Of a stretch of DNA of 64,000 nt, positions 47,830 to 56,153 are shown piece after piece. The position numbers and the translations under genes are program-made. The notes under the pieces were generated by a model, which searched no databases, was not told the DNA's origin, and worked only from the letters and a program-made list of their open reading frames with translations. The DNA comes from Streptomyces sp. ISL-1. Its GTDB lineage: Bacteria; Actinomycetota; Actinomycetes; Streptomycetales; Streptomycetaceae. Location: assembly GCF_018614585.1 (NCBI RefSeq), contig NZ_JAGGOI010000036.1, positions 1 to 64,000 of the forward strand, read 5' to 3'. Each line of letters starts with the position of its first letter. Within the stretch, counting starts at the first letter, position 1.

Positions 47830-48672
47830 TCAGGCGCGGAAGGCGTCCGCGTTCTCCTTCGCCCACTCGGCGAAGGTGCGGGCCGGGTGGCCGGTCAGTT
47901 CCTCGACGGTACGGGTGAGGGGAGGGGGCGAGCCGTCCGCCGAGGCCCAGTAGTCGAGCAGCGCGTCCGCGAAGGCGCTCGGCAGGTACTCGGCCACGGA
48001 CTCCTTCCATGACTCACGGGTCACGGCGTTGAAGGCAATGGGCCGGCCCGCGGCGCGTTCGAGGATCGCGATCTGCTGGGTGAAGGTGAGTGTTTCGGGG
48101 CCGGTCAGGTGGTACGTCGCGCCCCGCAGCGACGGTCGGGTGAGGACGGCGAGCGCGGCCTCGGCTATGTCCCGTTCGTGGATGGGATCGCTGTAACTGT
48201 CCGGGTAGGGAAGGTCGATCGCGCCCGTGGAGTTCAGCACCCACGGCCACTGGAGGGCGTTGCTCGCGAACGCGCCCGGCTGCAGCACGGTCGTCTCGAT
48301 GGGCGAGGCCGCAAGCGACTGCTCGACCGCCAGGTGGGACTTGGCGATCGCATTGCCGGCGGCGTCGGGGTCCCGTACGGAGCTGGAGGAGAGCAGCACG
48401 ATGTGTTCGACGCCCGCCGCCCCCGCCTCGTCGAGGAACGCGTCGATTTGCGAGGCCTCGGCGTACAGGAACACGGAGGTCACGGAGTCCAGGGCGGCGG
48501 CGAAGGTCGCGGGGTCGTCGAGCGCGCACTTCACGGCGTCGACGCCCGAGGGGAGGGTGAGCTTCTCGGGGCGGGCGGACGCCGCCCGGACGGTGGCTCC
48601 CGCCTCGTGGAGGAGGAGCGTAAGGAGGGTGGAGCCGACTTTGCCGCGGCTTCCGGTGATGAGGATGGTCAT
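47830..48672 (-). CDS. NmrA-like NAD(P)H-binding protein
   Basis: A 280-aa atypical SDR of the NmrA/HSCARG group: Rossmann loop ILITGSRGKVGSTLLTLLLH (about 3-22), VFLYAEASQIDAFLDEAG, SSSSVRD and PGAFASNALQWPWVL. No YxxxK, so likely a redox-sensing or quinone-oxidoreductase-like protein. The C terminus (YLPSAFADALLDYWASADG) is typical of the ergot-alkaloid-like/QOR2 subfamily. Such genes are usually divergent from an HTH regulator; here the regulator is missing, but three 16-bp direct repeats remain upstream (48735-48782). Confidence 0.87.
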   Translation of the reverse strand: MTILITGSRGKVGSTLLTLLLHEAGATVRAASARPEKLTLPSGVDAVKCALDDPATFAAALDSVTSVFLYAEASQIDAFLDEAGAAGVEHIVLLSSSSVRDPDAAGNAIAKSHLAVEQSLAASPIETTVLQPGAFASNALQWPWVLNSTGAIDLPYPDSYSDPIHERDIAEAALAVLTRPSLRGATYHLTGPETLTFTQQIAILERAAGRPIAFNAVTRESWKESVAEYLPSAFADALLDYWASADGSPPPLTRTVEELTGHPARTFAEWAKENADAFRA

Positions 48673-48734
48673 GTCTGCGGTTCCTTGAGGAGTCAGGGCG
48701 TCAGGGAGTCACGCCGGGCTGAGCCTTATGGTTG

Positions 48735-48782
48735 CTGTAACGCAGGATATGCGTCACGTAGAATCTGTGTCACGCAGATAAA
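48735..48782. promoter_or_regulatory. Three 16-bp direct repeats upstream of the NmrA-like gene
   Basis: CTGTAACGCAGGATAT (48735), GCGTCACGTAGAATCT (48751) and GTGTCACGCAGATAAA (48767); the core GT(a/c)ACG(c/t)AG recurs every 16 bp exactly. They lie 60-110 bp upstream of the start codon in the promoter zone. Even spacing near 1.5 helical turns suggests cooperative binding by an unknown regulator. Confidence 0.65.
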
Positions 48783-48822
48783 AATCTCGAAAAGGCTCAC
48801 TCGTCAAGGGGCCGCGGTGGGG

Positions 48823-49371
48823 CTATGGCGTCGGCTCCCCGATGTCCCGGGTCTCACCCAGGTCCAGCCGCCAGTCGTTCGACCGCAGCAAGTTCCCCGG
48901 CGGGTACTCGAATTCGCACTCGCCCACCAGCGAGAAGCCCGCCTTCCTGCACACCGCGTTCGACGGCCCGTTGGCGACGGACGGGAAGGCGTGCAGGTAA
49001 CGGTGCTTGTGCTGCGCCCTCGCCTCCTTGACCACGGCCAGCGTGCCTGCCGTGGCTATGCCCCGCCCCTGGAAGGCCGGCAGGACGCCCCAGCCCGTCT
49101 CGTACACCTGCTGCCCGTCCCACGTCTTCTCCCAGAAGCCGACCGTGCCCGCCGCCTCCCCGCCCGCCGACAGGACGATGCGGTACATCCGGCCTTTCCC
49201 CGTCCGGTCCGTGCTGAGATCGACATGCCGCAGGTGCCGCTTGATCAGCTGTTCTTCCGTCTCCGGGCCTCCGAGGTGATCCATCAGCTCCGGCGCGTTC
49301 GCAGCGCGGAGCAGGTCGAAGTCGTCCTCGGACCATGGCTCGATCCGTACCGCCGGTGCTTTGATCTCCAT
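48823..49371 (-). CDS. GNAT-family N-acetyltransferase
   Basis: A 182-aa acetyltransferase with acetyl-CoA motif VLPAFQGRGIATAGTLAVVK (about 98-117), N-terminal RIEPWSEDDFDLLRAAN and VGFWEKTWDGQQVYETGWG, and C-terminal AFPSVANGPSNAVCRKAGF. It resembles RimJ/RimL or small-molecule acetyltransferases; the substrate is unknown. ATG 49371. A longer in-frame minus-strand ORF reaching 50808 is chance read-through across the next gene. It stands alone, divergent from a hypothetical gene. Confidence 0.88.
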   Translation of the reverse strand: MEIKAPAVRIEPWSEDDFDLLRAANAPELMDHLGGPETEEQLIKRHLRHVDLSTDRTGKGRMYRIVLSAGGEAAGTVGFWEKTWDGQQVYETGWGVLPAFQGRGIATAGTLAVVKEARAQHKHRYLHAFPSVANGPSNAVCRKAGFSLVGECEFEYPPGNLLRSNDWRLDLGETRDIGEPTP

Positions 49372-49416
49372 GTCATGCACTGTAGGCCGAGGGTCCGACA
49401 ACCGGGGGTCCGAACG

Positions 49417-50073
49417 ATGAGCTTCACCGGTGTATGGGCGATCGGCGCCGTCCCCGACGCCGAAGTCGCGGCCCTGCCCGGGCGATTCGCGCACCTGGAG
49501 GGGGAGTGGACCACGCCCCCGAACTGCGCCGCGGACCTGACCTGGTGGCTCAGCGGTGGCGACCGCGAGCCCTACTTCACGCCCGAACCCACGCCCGCTG
49601 CCCACCGTTTCGCCGCCTTCGCGCGCAGCGGTGGCCCCAGCGCGCCGGCCGTCGCCGCCATGAAGCAGGCGGGCATGGATCTGCTCCGCGACGCGGAGGG
49701 GGATGCGGGAGGGGATACGGACGGGGCTGTGGAGGGCAGGGCCGCCTTCGTCGCCGCCGCGCGCAAGGGCGATCCGGCCGTCGCCCTCTGTTACGGCCTC
49801 GGCGCGGAGGCCGCGGCCCGGCTCCCCGGCTGGTTCGGCGACTTCCTGCTGACCGCCACCGAGGTACGGGCCGTCCTCCCGCACGCCGAGTCCGTGCTCG
49901 CTGTCGCCGGGCCCCGACGCGCCGAGGTCCTGGCCCGTATCGACGCCTGGATGTCGGCCATGAGCGACGCCCCCGGCTTCGAGGCGGGCACGCTGCTCGA
50001 GGGACCGCTGCGGGTGCTGCGGTACGCGGCCGCCAACGGCATGGGCGCGGTCGGCGTGACCGAATCCTACTGA
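49417..50073 (+). CDS. Hypothetical protein (218 aa)
   Basis: A 218-aa protein I do not recognise. Begins MSFTGVWAIGAVPDAEVAAL, with a Trp-rich N-terminal third (LTWWLSGGDREPYFTPEP), an acidic Gly/Asp run (DAEGDAGGDTDGAVEG, about 88-103) and an Ala-rich helical C-terminal half. No signal peptide or membrane span. ATG 49417 gives a 45-bp gap to the divergent GNAT gene. Good third-position GC throughout supports coding. Confidence 0.6.
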   Translation: MSFTGVWAIGAVPDAEVAALPGRFAHLEGEWTTPPNCAADLTWWLSGGDREPYFTPEPTPAAHRFAAFARSGGPSAPAVAAMKQAGMDLLRDAEGDAGGDTDGAVEGRAAFVAAARKGDPAVALCYGLGAEAAARLPGWFGDFLLTATEVRAVLPHAESVLAVAGPRRAEVLARIDAWMSAMSDAPGFEAGTLLEGPLRVLRYAAANGMGAVGVTESY

Positions 50074-50119
50074 CAGTGAGCAATGGCCTCCATTGGTTAC
50101 TGGCCGCTTCTGCCGGCAG

Positions 50120-51028
50120 CTACGCGGGAGCCGGGCGGGCGTATGCGGTCGGCGGCACGCCCACCGTCGCCGTGAAGTCCCGTACAAGATGGGCCTGATC
50201 GCTGTACCCGAGCTCGGCAGCCAGCGCCGCCCAGTCCAGCGCGACCGCCCCCGCGCCCTCGCCCACGCCCCGTGCGGCTTCGACCGACTCGGCCCGCTCC
50301 AGCGCCTCATGGATGCGATAGCGCAGGATGACCCACTTCGGGCCGACCCCGACATACGCCGCGAAGAGCCGTTGCAGCGACCGTGCCGAGACCCCTCCCG
50401 CCGCCGCCAGATCGGTGACCCGCCGGATCGTACGGTCCGTACGCACCAGGTCGACCAGTTCCATCGCGCGTACCGCCTGCGGATCAGCCGCCGGTTCGAG
50501 CCCGAGCAGAAATGCGTCCAGCGCGGCGACCCGCGCGTCCTCCCCCTCCCCCTCCCGCTCCCCCTCCCGCTCCGTCTCCGGGGGCTCCCCTTCCGGCACC
50601 CCCTCCCGTCCGAGGATTCCGCGCACAGTCTCCGGATCTGCCCCCGCCAGGACGTCCGCGACCGGCACCCGCTTCCCCGTCCAGTCGGACACCTGCCGCT
50701 CCGGCGCGAACGGCCGGAAGCCGCCGGGCCGGAACTGCACCCCGCACACCCGCCCCCGCCCCTCCAGCTTCTGCGTGAACAGCCCCAGTCCGATGCCCGC
50801 GACCTCACCCCACGGCGCCTCGTCGCCGTAGCGCTGGAAGACCACGTTCACGGACGGATGCGGCACCACATGGGAGGCGTACGGCTCCGAAAGGTCCCAG
50901 TCGATGAGCCAGTAGTGCTCGAGATACGGACGCAGCGCAGGGGCCGGCTCGCGGCGGCGGAAACGCACTCGCGCGAAGAGTTCGCGGGGTTCGACGATGC
51001 CCCTGGTGTCGCGTCGCGGACCTGCCAT
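50120..51028 (-). CDS. AraC-family transcriptional regulator
   Basis: A 302-aa regulator. An N-terminal DUF6597-like/cupin-type domain (about 10-115: RPYLEHYWLIDWDLSEPYAS, GIGLGLFTQKLEGRGRVCGV) is followed by a C-terminal AraC HTH (about 195-300: TDLAAAGGVSARSLQRLFAA, YVGVGPKWVILRYRIHEALE). Between them is a Glu/Arg/Gly low-complexity run encoded by CCTCCC-type repeats (50538-50580). ATG 51028 is the start. It is divergent from a TIGR03086 gene, whose expression it may control. Confidence 0.88.
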   Translation of the reverse strand: MAGPRRDTRGIVEPRELFARVRFRRREPAPALRPYLEHYWLIDWDLSEPYASHVVPHPSVNVVFQRYGDEAPWGEVAGIGLGLFTQKLEGRGRVCGVQFRPGGFRPFAPERQVSDWTGKRVPVADVLAGADPETVRGILGREGVPEGEPPETEREGEREGEGEDARVAALDAFLLGLEPAADPQAVRAMELVDLVRTDRTIRRVTDLAAAGGVSARSLQRLFAAYVGVGPKWVILRYRIHEALERAESVEAARGVGEGAGAVALDWAALAAELGYSDQAHLVRDFTATVGVPPTAYARPAPA

Positions 51029-51091
51029 GCGGGGGATCCTATGTCGCGTTTCTTCAATACGCAGGGGGTCGGCGGCTCCTACCGTCCAGCC

Positions 51092-51676
51092 ATGACGAAC
51101 ACCATCAGTGACCTGCTTGAACGTGCGTCGGAGCATGCCGTTCCGGTGGTGCGTGGCATCACCGACGAGCGGCTGGCCGACCCCACGCCCTGTACCGAGT
51201 ACGACGTACGCGCCCTGACGGATCACCTCATCCAGGTGGTGATCAACTTCCAGGCGCTGGCGGCGAAGAAGAACGCCGATTTCTCCTCCGTACCGCATTT
51301 CACCGACGACGGCGGCGACTGGCGGGCCCGGTTCGCCGACGAGACCGCCACGCTCGTCGCGGCCTGGGCGGCCCCCGGCGCCGAGGAGGGCACCTCGGGG
51401 ACCATGGGTCTTCCGGCCAGGACCGTCGGCCATATGGTGCTGGGCGATCTGACCGTGCACGCCTGGGACCTGGCCCGCGCAACCGGGCAGGAGTTCGTGC
51501 CGGACCCCGCCGTGGTCGGCGAAATCGGGCCCGCGCTGGCGGAGATGGCGCCGATGGCCCGCAAGTGGGGCGTGTTCGGCGAGCCGTTCCCGCTGCCCGA
51601 CGAGGGGGGAGTCTCGGACTTCGACCGGGCGCTGGCCCTGACCGGCCGGGACCCGCACTGGCGGCTGCCCGCGTAA
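51092..51676 (+). CDS. TIGR03086 family metal-binding (DinB-fold) protein
   Basis: A 194-aa four-helix-bundle protein of the TIGR03086/maleylpyruvate isomerase-like group: TISDLLERASEHAVPVVRGI, TPCTEYDVRALTDHLIQVVI and GHMVLGDLTVHAWDLARATG. Conserved His in TDHLIQ and LTVHAWD are the likely metal ligands, suggesting a mycothiol- or metal-linked isomerase/transferase. The start is ATG 51092, in the 63-bp gap from the AraC gene. Confidence 0.85.
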   Translation: MTNTISDLLERASEHAVPVVRGITDERLADPTPCTEYDVRALTDHLIQVVINFQALAAKKNADFSSVPHFTDDGGDWRARFADETATLVAAWAAPGAEEGTSGTMGLPARTVGHMVLGDLTVHAWDLARATGQEFVPDPAVVGEIGPALAEMAPMARKWGVFGEPFPLPDEGGVSDFDRALALTGRDPHWRLPA

Positions 51677-51698
51677 CGAGCCCGCCGAAGACGAGAGC

Positions 51699-51726
51699 GA
51701 TCACGGCCGCCGCGACGGCCGTGATC
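51699..51726. terminator. Bidirectional terminator
   Basis: A perfect 11-bp stem GATCACGGCCG (51699-51709) with 51716-51726, loop ccgcga. It lies between convergent genes. Confidence 0.8.
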
Positions 51727-51822
51727 GTCATGTCCGGGAAGATGTGCGGTGCCATGACACGGCTCGCACCCAGCGCGATCCGCCCCTTGGCAAGCGGGCG
51801 TCGACCGCGCCGACGCCAGGGC

Positions 51823-52260
51823 TCAGGGCCAGACCAGGCAGTACGGCTGGTGCCCCGCCTCGTGCAGCCGGACCGAGAAGTCCTGCCATTCGTGCAGCAG
51901 CTGGTACACGTTGAACGCGTCCCGCGGCCCGCCCCGGTCCGGGACCGTCGACCAGATGAACGCCGCCGCGCCCACCGACTCCTCGCCGATGCCGCGCAGT
52001 GGGTCGACCACCGTCATCGGAAGCTTGACCACCGCGTAGTCGGGGTGGAGCACCACCAGCTCCAGCGGCGGCACCTTGTTCAGCGGCATGCCCTGGATGC
52101 CGGTCAGCACCATGGCGGCTATGGTCTCCGGCTTGATCTTGCTGAACATCCCGCCCATGCCGAGCTCGTCGCCGCCCAGCTCCTCCGGGCGCATCGAGAT
52201 CGGCACACGTGCGGCAGTGGCCCCGTCAGGTGCGCCGAAGTACTTGTAGGTCACCCCCAC
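51823..52260 (-). CDS. Conserved Streptomyces protein of unknown function (145 aa)
   Basis: A 145-aa soluble protein: VTYKYFGAPDGATAARVPIS near the N terminus, then GMGGMFSKIKPETIAAMVLT, PPLELVVLHPDYAVVKLPMT and the C terminus LLHEWQDFSVRLHEAGHQPY. Highly conserved among streptomycetes but unnamed. I place the start at GTG 52260 because AGGAG lies 7 nt upstream on the minus strand; the long in-frame ORF to 52596 is low-complexity and has no such signal. GTG 52254 is the alternative. Confidence 0.72.
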   Translation of the reverse strand: MGVTYKYFGAPDGATAARVPISMRPEELGGDELGMGGMFSKIKPETIAAMVLTGIQGMPLNKVPPLELVVLHPDYAVVKLPMTVVDPLRGIGEESVGAAAFIWSTVPDRGGPRDAFNVYQLLHEWQDFSVRLHEAGHQPYCLVWP

Positions 52261-52656
52261 TCGGCCGCTCCTGCTTCCCGTGGGCTCATCCCCGTCCGCA
52301 CCGTGTCGCCGGTGCTTTCCCCGCCGGGCAGGCTCAGGACCCAGGTCGTCGGTCCCCTCGCCCAGTCCGCCACCGCGATGCATATCTCCACCCGACCACT
52401 CGCAGCCCCCGCCGCGCAACCCGATCATCGTGACAGTGACCTCCCCCACGAACGTGCTGTGAAACACCCCTCCGCAAGAACGTCGGGGCCTCTGACACCA
52501 TGGATTCCGTGAGCTTTCCCTATGTCGCCCCAGTTTCGCAGACGCGAGAGGGGTGACGCCCTTTCGTAATACGAGGAGACCGCGCTCCCTGCTCACCGGT
52601 GGCCGAGATCCTCCGTCCCGGCCCCCCGCACATCCGAATCGCAGATCAGGACCAAA
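52261..52656. other. 396-bp region upstream of hemL with a partial hemL duplicate
   Basis: No complete gene. It holds the promoter side of the minus-strand 145-aa gene. At 52501-52555 is a short ORF reading MDSVSFPYVAPVSQTREG that imitates the hemL N terminus (19 identical bp) and then stops. The hemL promoter should lie in the last 100 bp, but I see no convincing hexamers. Confidence 0.6.
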
Positions 52657-52693
52657 GTGGCGTATTCATACGAAGCCCCAGTTTCGCAGACGC
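52527..52693. repeat. 19-bp direct repeat flanking a partial duplication of the hemL start
   Basis: gccccagtttcgcagacgc at 52527-52545 and 52675-52693, 148 bp apart. The second copy encodes residues 7-12 of HemL (APVSQT); the first is a dead copy of the same coding stretch. Confidence 0.8.
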
Positions 52694-53973
52694 TCTTCGA
52701 CCGGGCGTCCCGTGTGACGCCCGGCGGCGTCAACTCCCCCGTCCGCGCCTTCCGAGCAGTGGGTGGTACGCCCAGGTTCATGGTGTCCGGTACCGGCCCG
52801 TACCTCACCGACGCGGACGGCCGCGAGTATGTCGACCTCGTCTGCTCGTGGGGGCCGATGATCCTCGGCCACTCCCACCCCGCCGTCATCGAGGCGGTGC
52901 ACGCGGCGGTCGCCCGCGGCACCTCCTTCGGCACGCCCGGGGAGGGCGAGGTCGCACTCGCCGAGGAAATCGTGGACCGGATCGAGCCCGTCGAGCAGGT
53001 ACGGCTGGTTTCGAGCGGTACGGAAGCGACGATGTCCGCGATCCGGCTCGCCCGCGGCTTCACCGGCCGGGCCAAGGTCGTCAAGTTCGCCGGCTGCTAC
53101 CACGGTCATGTCGACGCGCTGCTCGCCGCGGCCGGCTCGGGCGTGGCGACCCTCGGGCTGCCGGACACCCCGGGGGTCACGGGGGCGCAGGCCGGGGACA
53201 CGATCGTCCTGCCGTACAACGATCTGGAAGCGGTGAACGAGGCCTTCCACGCGCACCCGGGCGAGATCGCCTGTGTGATCACGGAGGCGTCGCCGGGCAA
53301 CATGGGCGTCGTGCCGCCGCGGCCAGGTTTCAACGAGGGGCTCAGGTCGGCCTGCCGGAAGAACGGCGCGCTGTACATCTCCGACGAGGTCATGACCGGC
53401 TTCCGTACGTCGAGGGCCGGCTGGTACGGCATCGACGGAGTGGCGCCCGACCTGATGACCTTCGGCAAGGTGATGGGCGGCGGCTTCCCCGCAGCGGCCT
53501 TCGGCGGCCGCGCGGACATCATGGCGCACCTCGCACCCGTCGGGCCCGTCTACCAGGCGGGCACCCTCTCCGGGAACCCGGTGGCCACCGCCGCCGGACT
53601 CGCGCAACTGCGGCTGCTCGACGACGCCGCGTACGAGAAGGTCAACGCGGTCTCGGCCGAGATCCAGGCTCTGGTGACGGACGCGCTCGGCAAGGAGGGC
53701 GTGGCCCACCGGTTGCAGACGGCGAGCAATATGTTCTCCGTCTTCTTCACCGGCGCCGACGTCAGGAACTACGAGGACGCGAAGCGGCAGCAGTCCTTCC
53801 GCTTCACCGCCTTCTTTCACGCGATGCTCTCCCACGGCGTCTATCTCCCGCCGTCCGCCTTCGAGTCCTGGTTCGTTTCCACGGCCCTTGACGAACGGGC
53901 GATCGAGCGGATCGCCGCCGCACTGCCGGCCGCCGCGCGGGCCGCAGCCGAGGCCACGGAGGCGTCGGCATGA
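52657..53973 (+). CDS. hemL: Glutamate-1-semialdehyde 2,1-aminomutase
   Basis: PLP-dependent enzyme making 5-aminolevulinate, the step after HemA (encoded 40 kb away). 438 aa, normal length. SRVTPGGVNSPVRAF (about 15-29), VSSGTEATMSAIRLARGF, active-site lysine in MTFGKVMGGGFPAAAFGG (about 267-284) and the AGTLSGNPVATAAG block are intact. GTG 52657 with AGGA upstream. Its N terminus is unusually short (MAYSYEAPVSQ); the longer ancestral-type N terminus is mimicked by the dead copy 148 bp upstream. Its TGA overlaps the next ATG. Confidence 0.96.
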   Translation: MAYSYEAPVSQTLFDRASRVTPGGVNSPVRAFRAVGGTPRFMVSGTGPYLTDADGREYVDLVCSWGPMILGHSHPAVIEAVHAAVARGTSFGTPGEGEVALAEEIVDRIEPVEQVRLVSSGTEATMSAIRLARGFTGRAKVVKFAGCYHGHVDALLAAAGSGVATLGLPDTPGVTGAQAGDTIVLPYNDLEAVNEAFHAHPGEIACVITEASPGNMGVVPPRPGFNEGLRSACRKNGALYISDEVMTGFRTSRAGWYGIDGVAPDLMTFGKVMGGGFPAAAFGGRADIMAHLAPVGPVYQAGTLSGNPVATAAGLAQLRLLDDAAYEKVNAVSAEIQALVTDALGKEGVAHRLQTASNMFSVFFTGADVRNYEDAKRQQSFRFTAFFHAMLSHGVYLPPSAFESWFVSTALDERAIERIAAALPAAARAAAEATEASA

Positions 53974-54707
53974 GCAAGAACGCCCAGAACGCCCAGAACA
54001 GCCAAGGCAGCGCCAACGGCGAGGGCGGCCCGGACAACCAGATCACCGTCGTCCATCTGGTGCGCCACGGCGAGGTGGAGAACCCCGATGGCGTCCTCTA
54101 CGGCCGCCGGGCCGGCTACCACCTCTCCGACCTGGGCCGGCGGATGGCCGACCGGGTCGCCGAGCATCTCGTGGACCGCGACATCACGCATGTCGTCGCC
54201 TCCCCGCTGGAGCGCGCCCAGGAGACCGCGGCCCCCGTCGCCAAGAGCCACAGCCTCACCCTCGAGACCGACGAGCGGCTGATCGAGGCCGGCAACGTCT
54301 TCGAGGGCAAGACCTTCGGGGTGGGCGACGGCGCGTTGCGCAAACCGGCCAACTGGAAGCATCTGACCAACCCGTTCCGCCCGTCCTGGGGGGAGCCGTA
54401 CGTCGATCAGGTCGTACGGATGATGGGCGCGCTGGGCACCGCGCGGGACGCCGCCCGCGGGCACGAGGCCGTCTGCGTCAGCCACCAGCTGCCGATCTGG
54501 ATCGTGCGGAGTTTCGTCGAGCGGCGCAGGCTGTGGCACGACCCGCGCCGTCGGCAGTGCACGCTCGCGTCGCTGACCACGTTCACGTATCAGGGCGACC
54601 GGATTGTCTCCGTCGGCTACTCCGAGCCCGCGCGAGATCTCGTTCCGGCGCATCTTCTCGCTGGTGCGAAACCCGTGAAGGGCAAGGCCAAAGCATTCGG
54701 CGCGTAG
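53970..54707 (+). CDS. Histidine phosphatase family protein
   Basis: A 245-aa phosphoglycerate-mutase-like phosphatase. Catalytic RHG motif in VVHLVRHGEVENPDGVLYGR (His about 34), second block SPLERAQETAAPVAKSHSLT and the distal His in AVCVSHQLPIWIVRSF. An N-terminal Asn/Gln/Ser-rich tail (1-25) is disordered. Probably a small-metabolite or cobalamin-pathway-like (CobC) phosphatase; the substrate is unproven. The 4-bp overlap with hemL means translational coupling. Confidence 0.9.
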   Translation: MSKNAQNAQNSQGSANGEGGPDNQITVVHLVRHGEVENPDGVLYGRRAGYHLSDLGRRMADRVAEHLVDRDITHVVASPLERAQETAAPVAKSHSLTLETDERLIEAGNVFEGKTFGVGDGALRKPANWKHLTNPFRPSWGEPYVDQVVRMMGALGTARDAARGHEAVCVSHQLPIWIVRSFVERRRLWHDPRRRQCTLASLTTFTYQGDRIVSVGYSEPARDLVPAHLLAGAKPVKGKAKAFGA

Positions 54708-54840
54708 TTGGCAGGGCAGTCCTCCCGAATCCTCATCGAAAGTAAGCGCGAGTCCCAGGAACCCCCGTCTTCCGTATGGCATCTAAGCCGGTGCCGGTTT
54801 GGATGGCTCTCCCGACCAGGAGGGCGCGGATGGGGACGAT

Positions 54841-56085
54841 ATGCGCGACATCAGCCGAAGGGGCTTGCTCGGGGCGGGACTTGGGGCCGCAGCCGCGATC
54901 GGAATCGCGGGCTGCGGCCTGGCCGGCCAGGACAGAGCCGGACAGACCGGACATGACGGGGGTGCCGGTCAGGGCAGCGGCGGTCCCTCCCCCTCCGGGA
55001 GTGACGGTCGGCTCATAGGTGACGGCTCCACGTCCGACACCGGAAAGCAGCCCAACCAGCCGGACAAACCCGTGCCCCTCGAACCGGGTCAGACGCCGCC
55101 GCAATTCGTGATCTTTTCCTGGGACGGCGCGGGCGAGGTCGGCAATGGCCTCTTCCCGCGCTTCCTCGAACTCGCCAAGAACCACGACGCGGCGATGACC
55201 TTCTTCCTCTCCGGGATCTATCTGCTCCCCGAGTCCAAGAAGACGCTCTACCGACCGCCGAACAATGGCATCGGCGCCTCCGACATCGGCTATCTCACGG
55301 ACGGTCACATCAAGGAGACGCTGAAGTGCGTACGCCAGGCATGGCTCGACGGCCATGAGATAGGCACGCACTTCAACGGGCATTTCTGCGCCGGCTCAGG
55401 ATCGGTCGGCAAGTGGTCGCCCGCGGACTGGCAGAGCGAGATAGACCAGGCTGTGTCGTTCGTCACGCAGTGGCGTACGAACAGCGGCTGGCAGGACATC
55501 GATCCGCTGCCCTTCGACTACCGCAAGGAACTCGTCGGCGCCCGCACCCCCTGCCTGCTCGGCCAGGACAAGCTGCTGCCCACCGCGAAGAAGCTCGGCT
55601 GGCGCTACGACGCGAGCTCGCCCGGCGGCCGCCAGAAGTGGCCGGACAAGCGCCAGGGCCTGTGGGATCTGCCGCTGCAGCAGGTGCCGTTCCCCGGGCG
55701 TTCCTTCGAAGTCCTGTCGATGGACTACAACATGCTCGCCAATCAGTCGCAGAATACGACCAATGGCATGCCGGAGCGTTATCCCGGCTGGAAGAAGCAG
55801 GCCACCGAGGCGTATCTCGCCGGCTTCAATCGCGCCTACGAGTCCAATCGCGCGCCGTTCTACATAGGCAACCACTTCGAGCGGTGGAACGGCGGCATCT
55901 ATATGGACGCCGTCGAGGAAGCCCTCAAGGGCATGGCCGGCAAGAAGGACGTACGGCTCGTCTCCTTCCGGCAGTTCTGCGACTGGCTCGATGTCCAGGA
56001 CCCGCAGGTGCTCGCCAAGCTCCGTACGCTCGAGGTCGGCCAGTCCCCGGCGGGCGGCTGGAGCACTTTCTTTAAGACGGCCTGA
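54841..56085 (+). CDS. Exported lipoprotein, polysaccharide deacetylase-like
   Basis: A 414-aa protein with a Tat-type signal (ISRRGLLGAGLGAAAAIGIA, twin-arginine about residues 6-7) ending in a lipobox (AGC, Cys about 25), then a Gly/Ser/Pro linker and a NodB-like deacetylase fold (about 90-400). FSWDGAG replaces the usual TFDDG, so the first metal Asp is kept. His residues in GHEIGTHFNGHF supply the metal site, and SPGGRQ-like segments follow. It probably modifies cell-wall glycan or a secreted polymer. ATG 54841 is the start; ATG 54799 upstream would hide the signal. Confidence 0.82.
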   Translation: MRDISRRGLLGAGLGAAAAIGIAGCGLAGQDRAGQTGHDGGAGQGSGGPSPSGSDGRLIGDGSTSDTGKQPNQPDKPVPLEPGQTPPQFVIFSWDGAGEVGNGLFPRFLELAKNHDAAMTFFLSGIYLLPESKKTLYRPPNNGIGASDIGYLTDGHIKETLKCVRQAWLDGHEIGTHFNGHFCAGSGSVGKWSPADWQSEIDQAVSFVTQWRTNSGWQDIDPLPFDYRKELVGARTPCLLGQDKLLPTAKKLGWRYDASSPGGRQKWPDKRQGLWDLPLQQVPFPGRSFEVLSMDYNMLANQSQNTTNGMPERYPGWKKQATEAYLAGFNRAYESNRAPFYIGNHFERWNGGIYMDAVEEALKGMAGKKDVRLVSFRQFCDWLDVQDPQVLAKLRTLEVGQSPAGGWSTFFKTA

Positions 56086-56153
56086 CAAGGGGCTTTACGG
56101 GCAGCCAGGGGGGCGCGGAAAGATCCTCGGAACGGCCATGCGAAACTTTTCAC

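Noticed and set aside
48823..50808. 661-codon minus-strand ORF including the GNAT domain
   Set aside because: Only the part up to 49371 matches GNAT; the rest is antisense to a hypothetical gene and overlaps the AraC gene in another frame.
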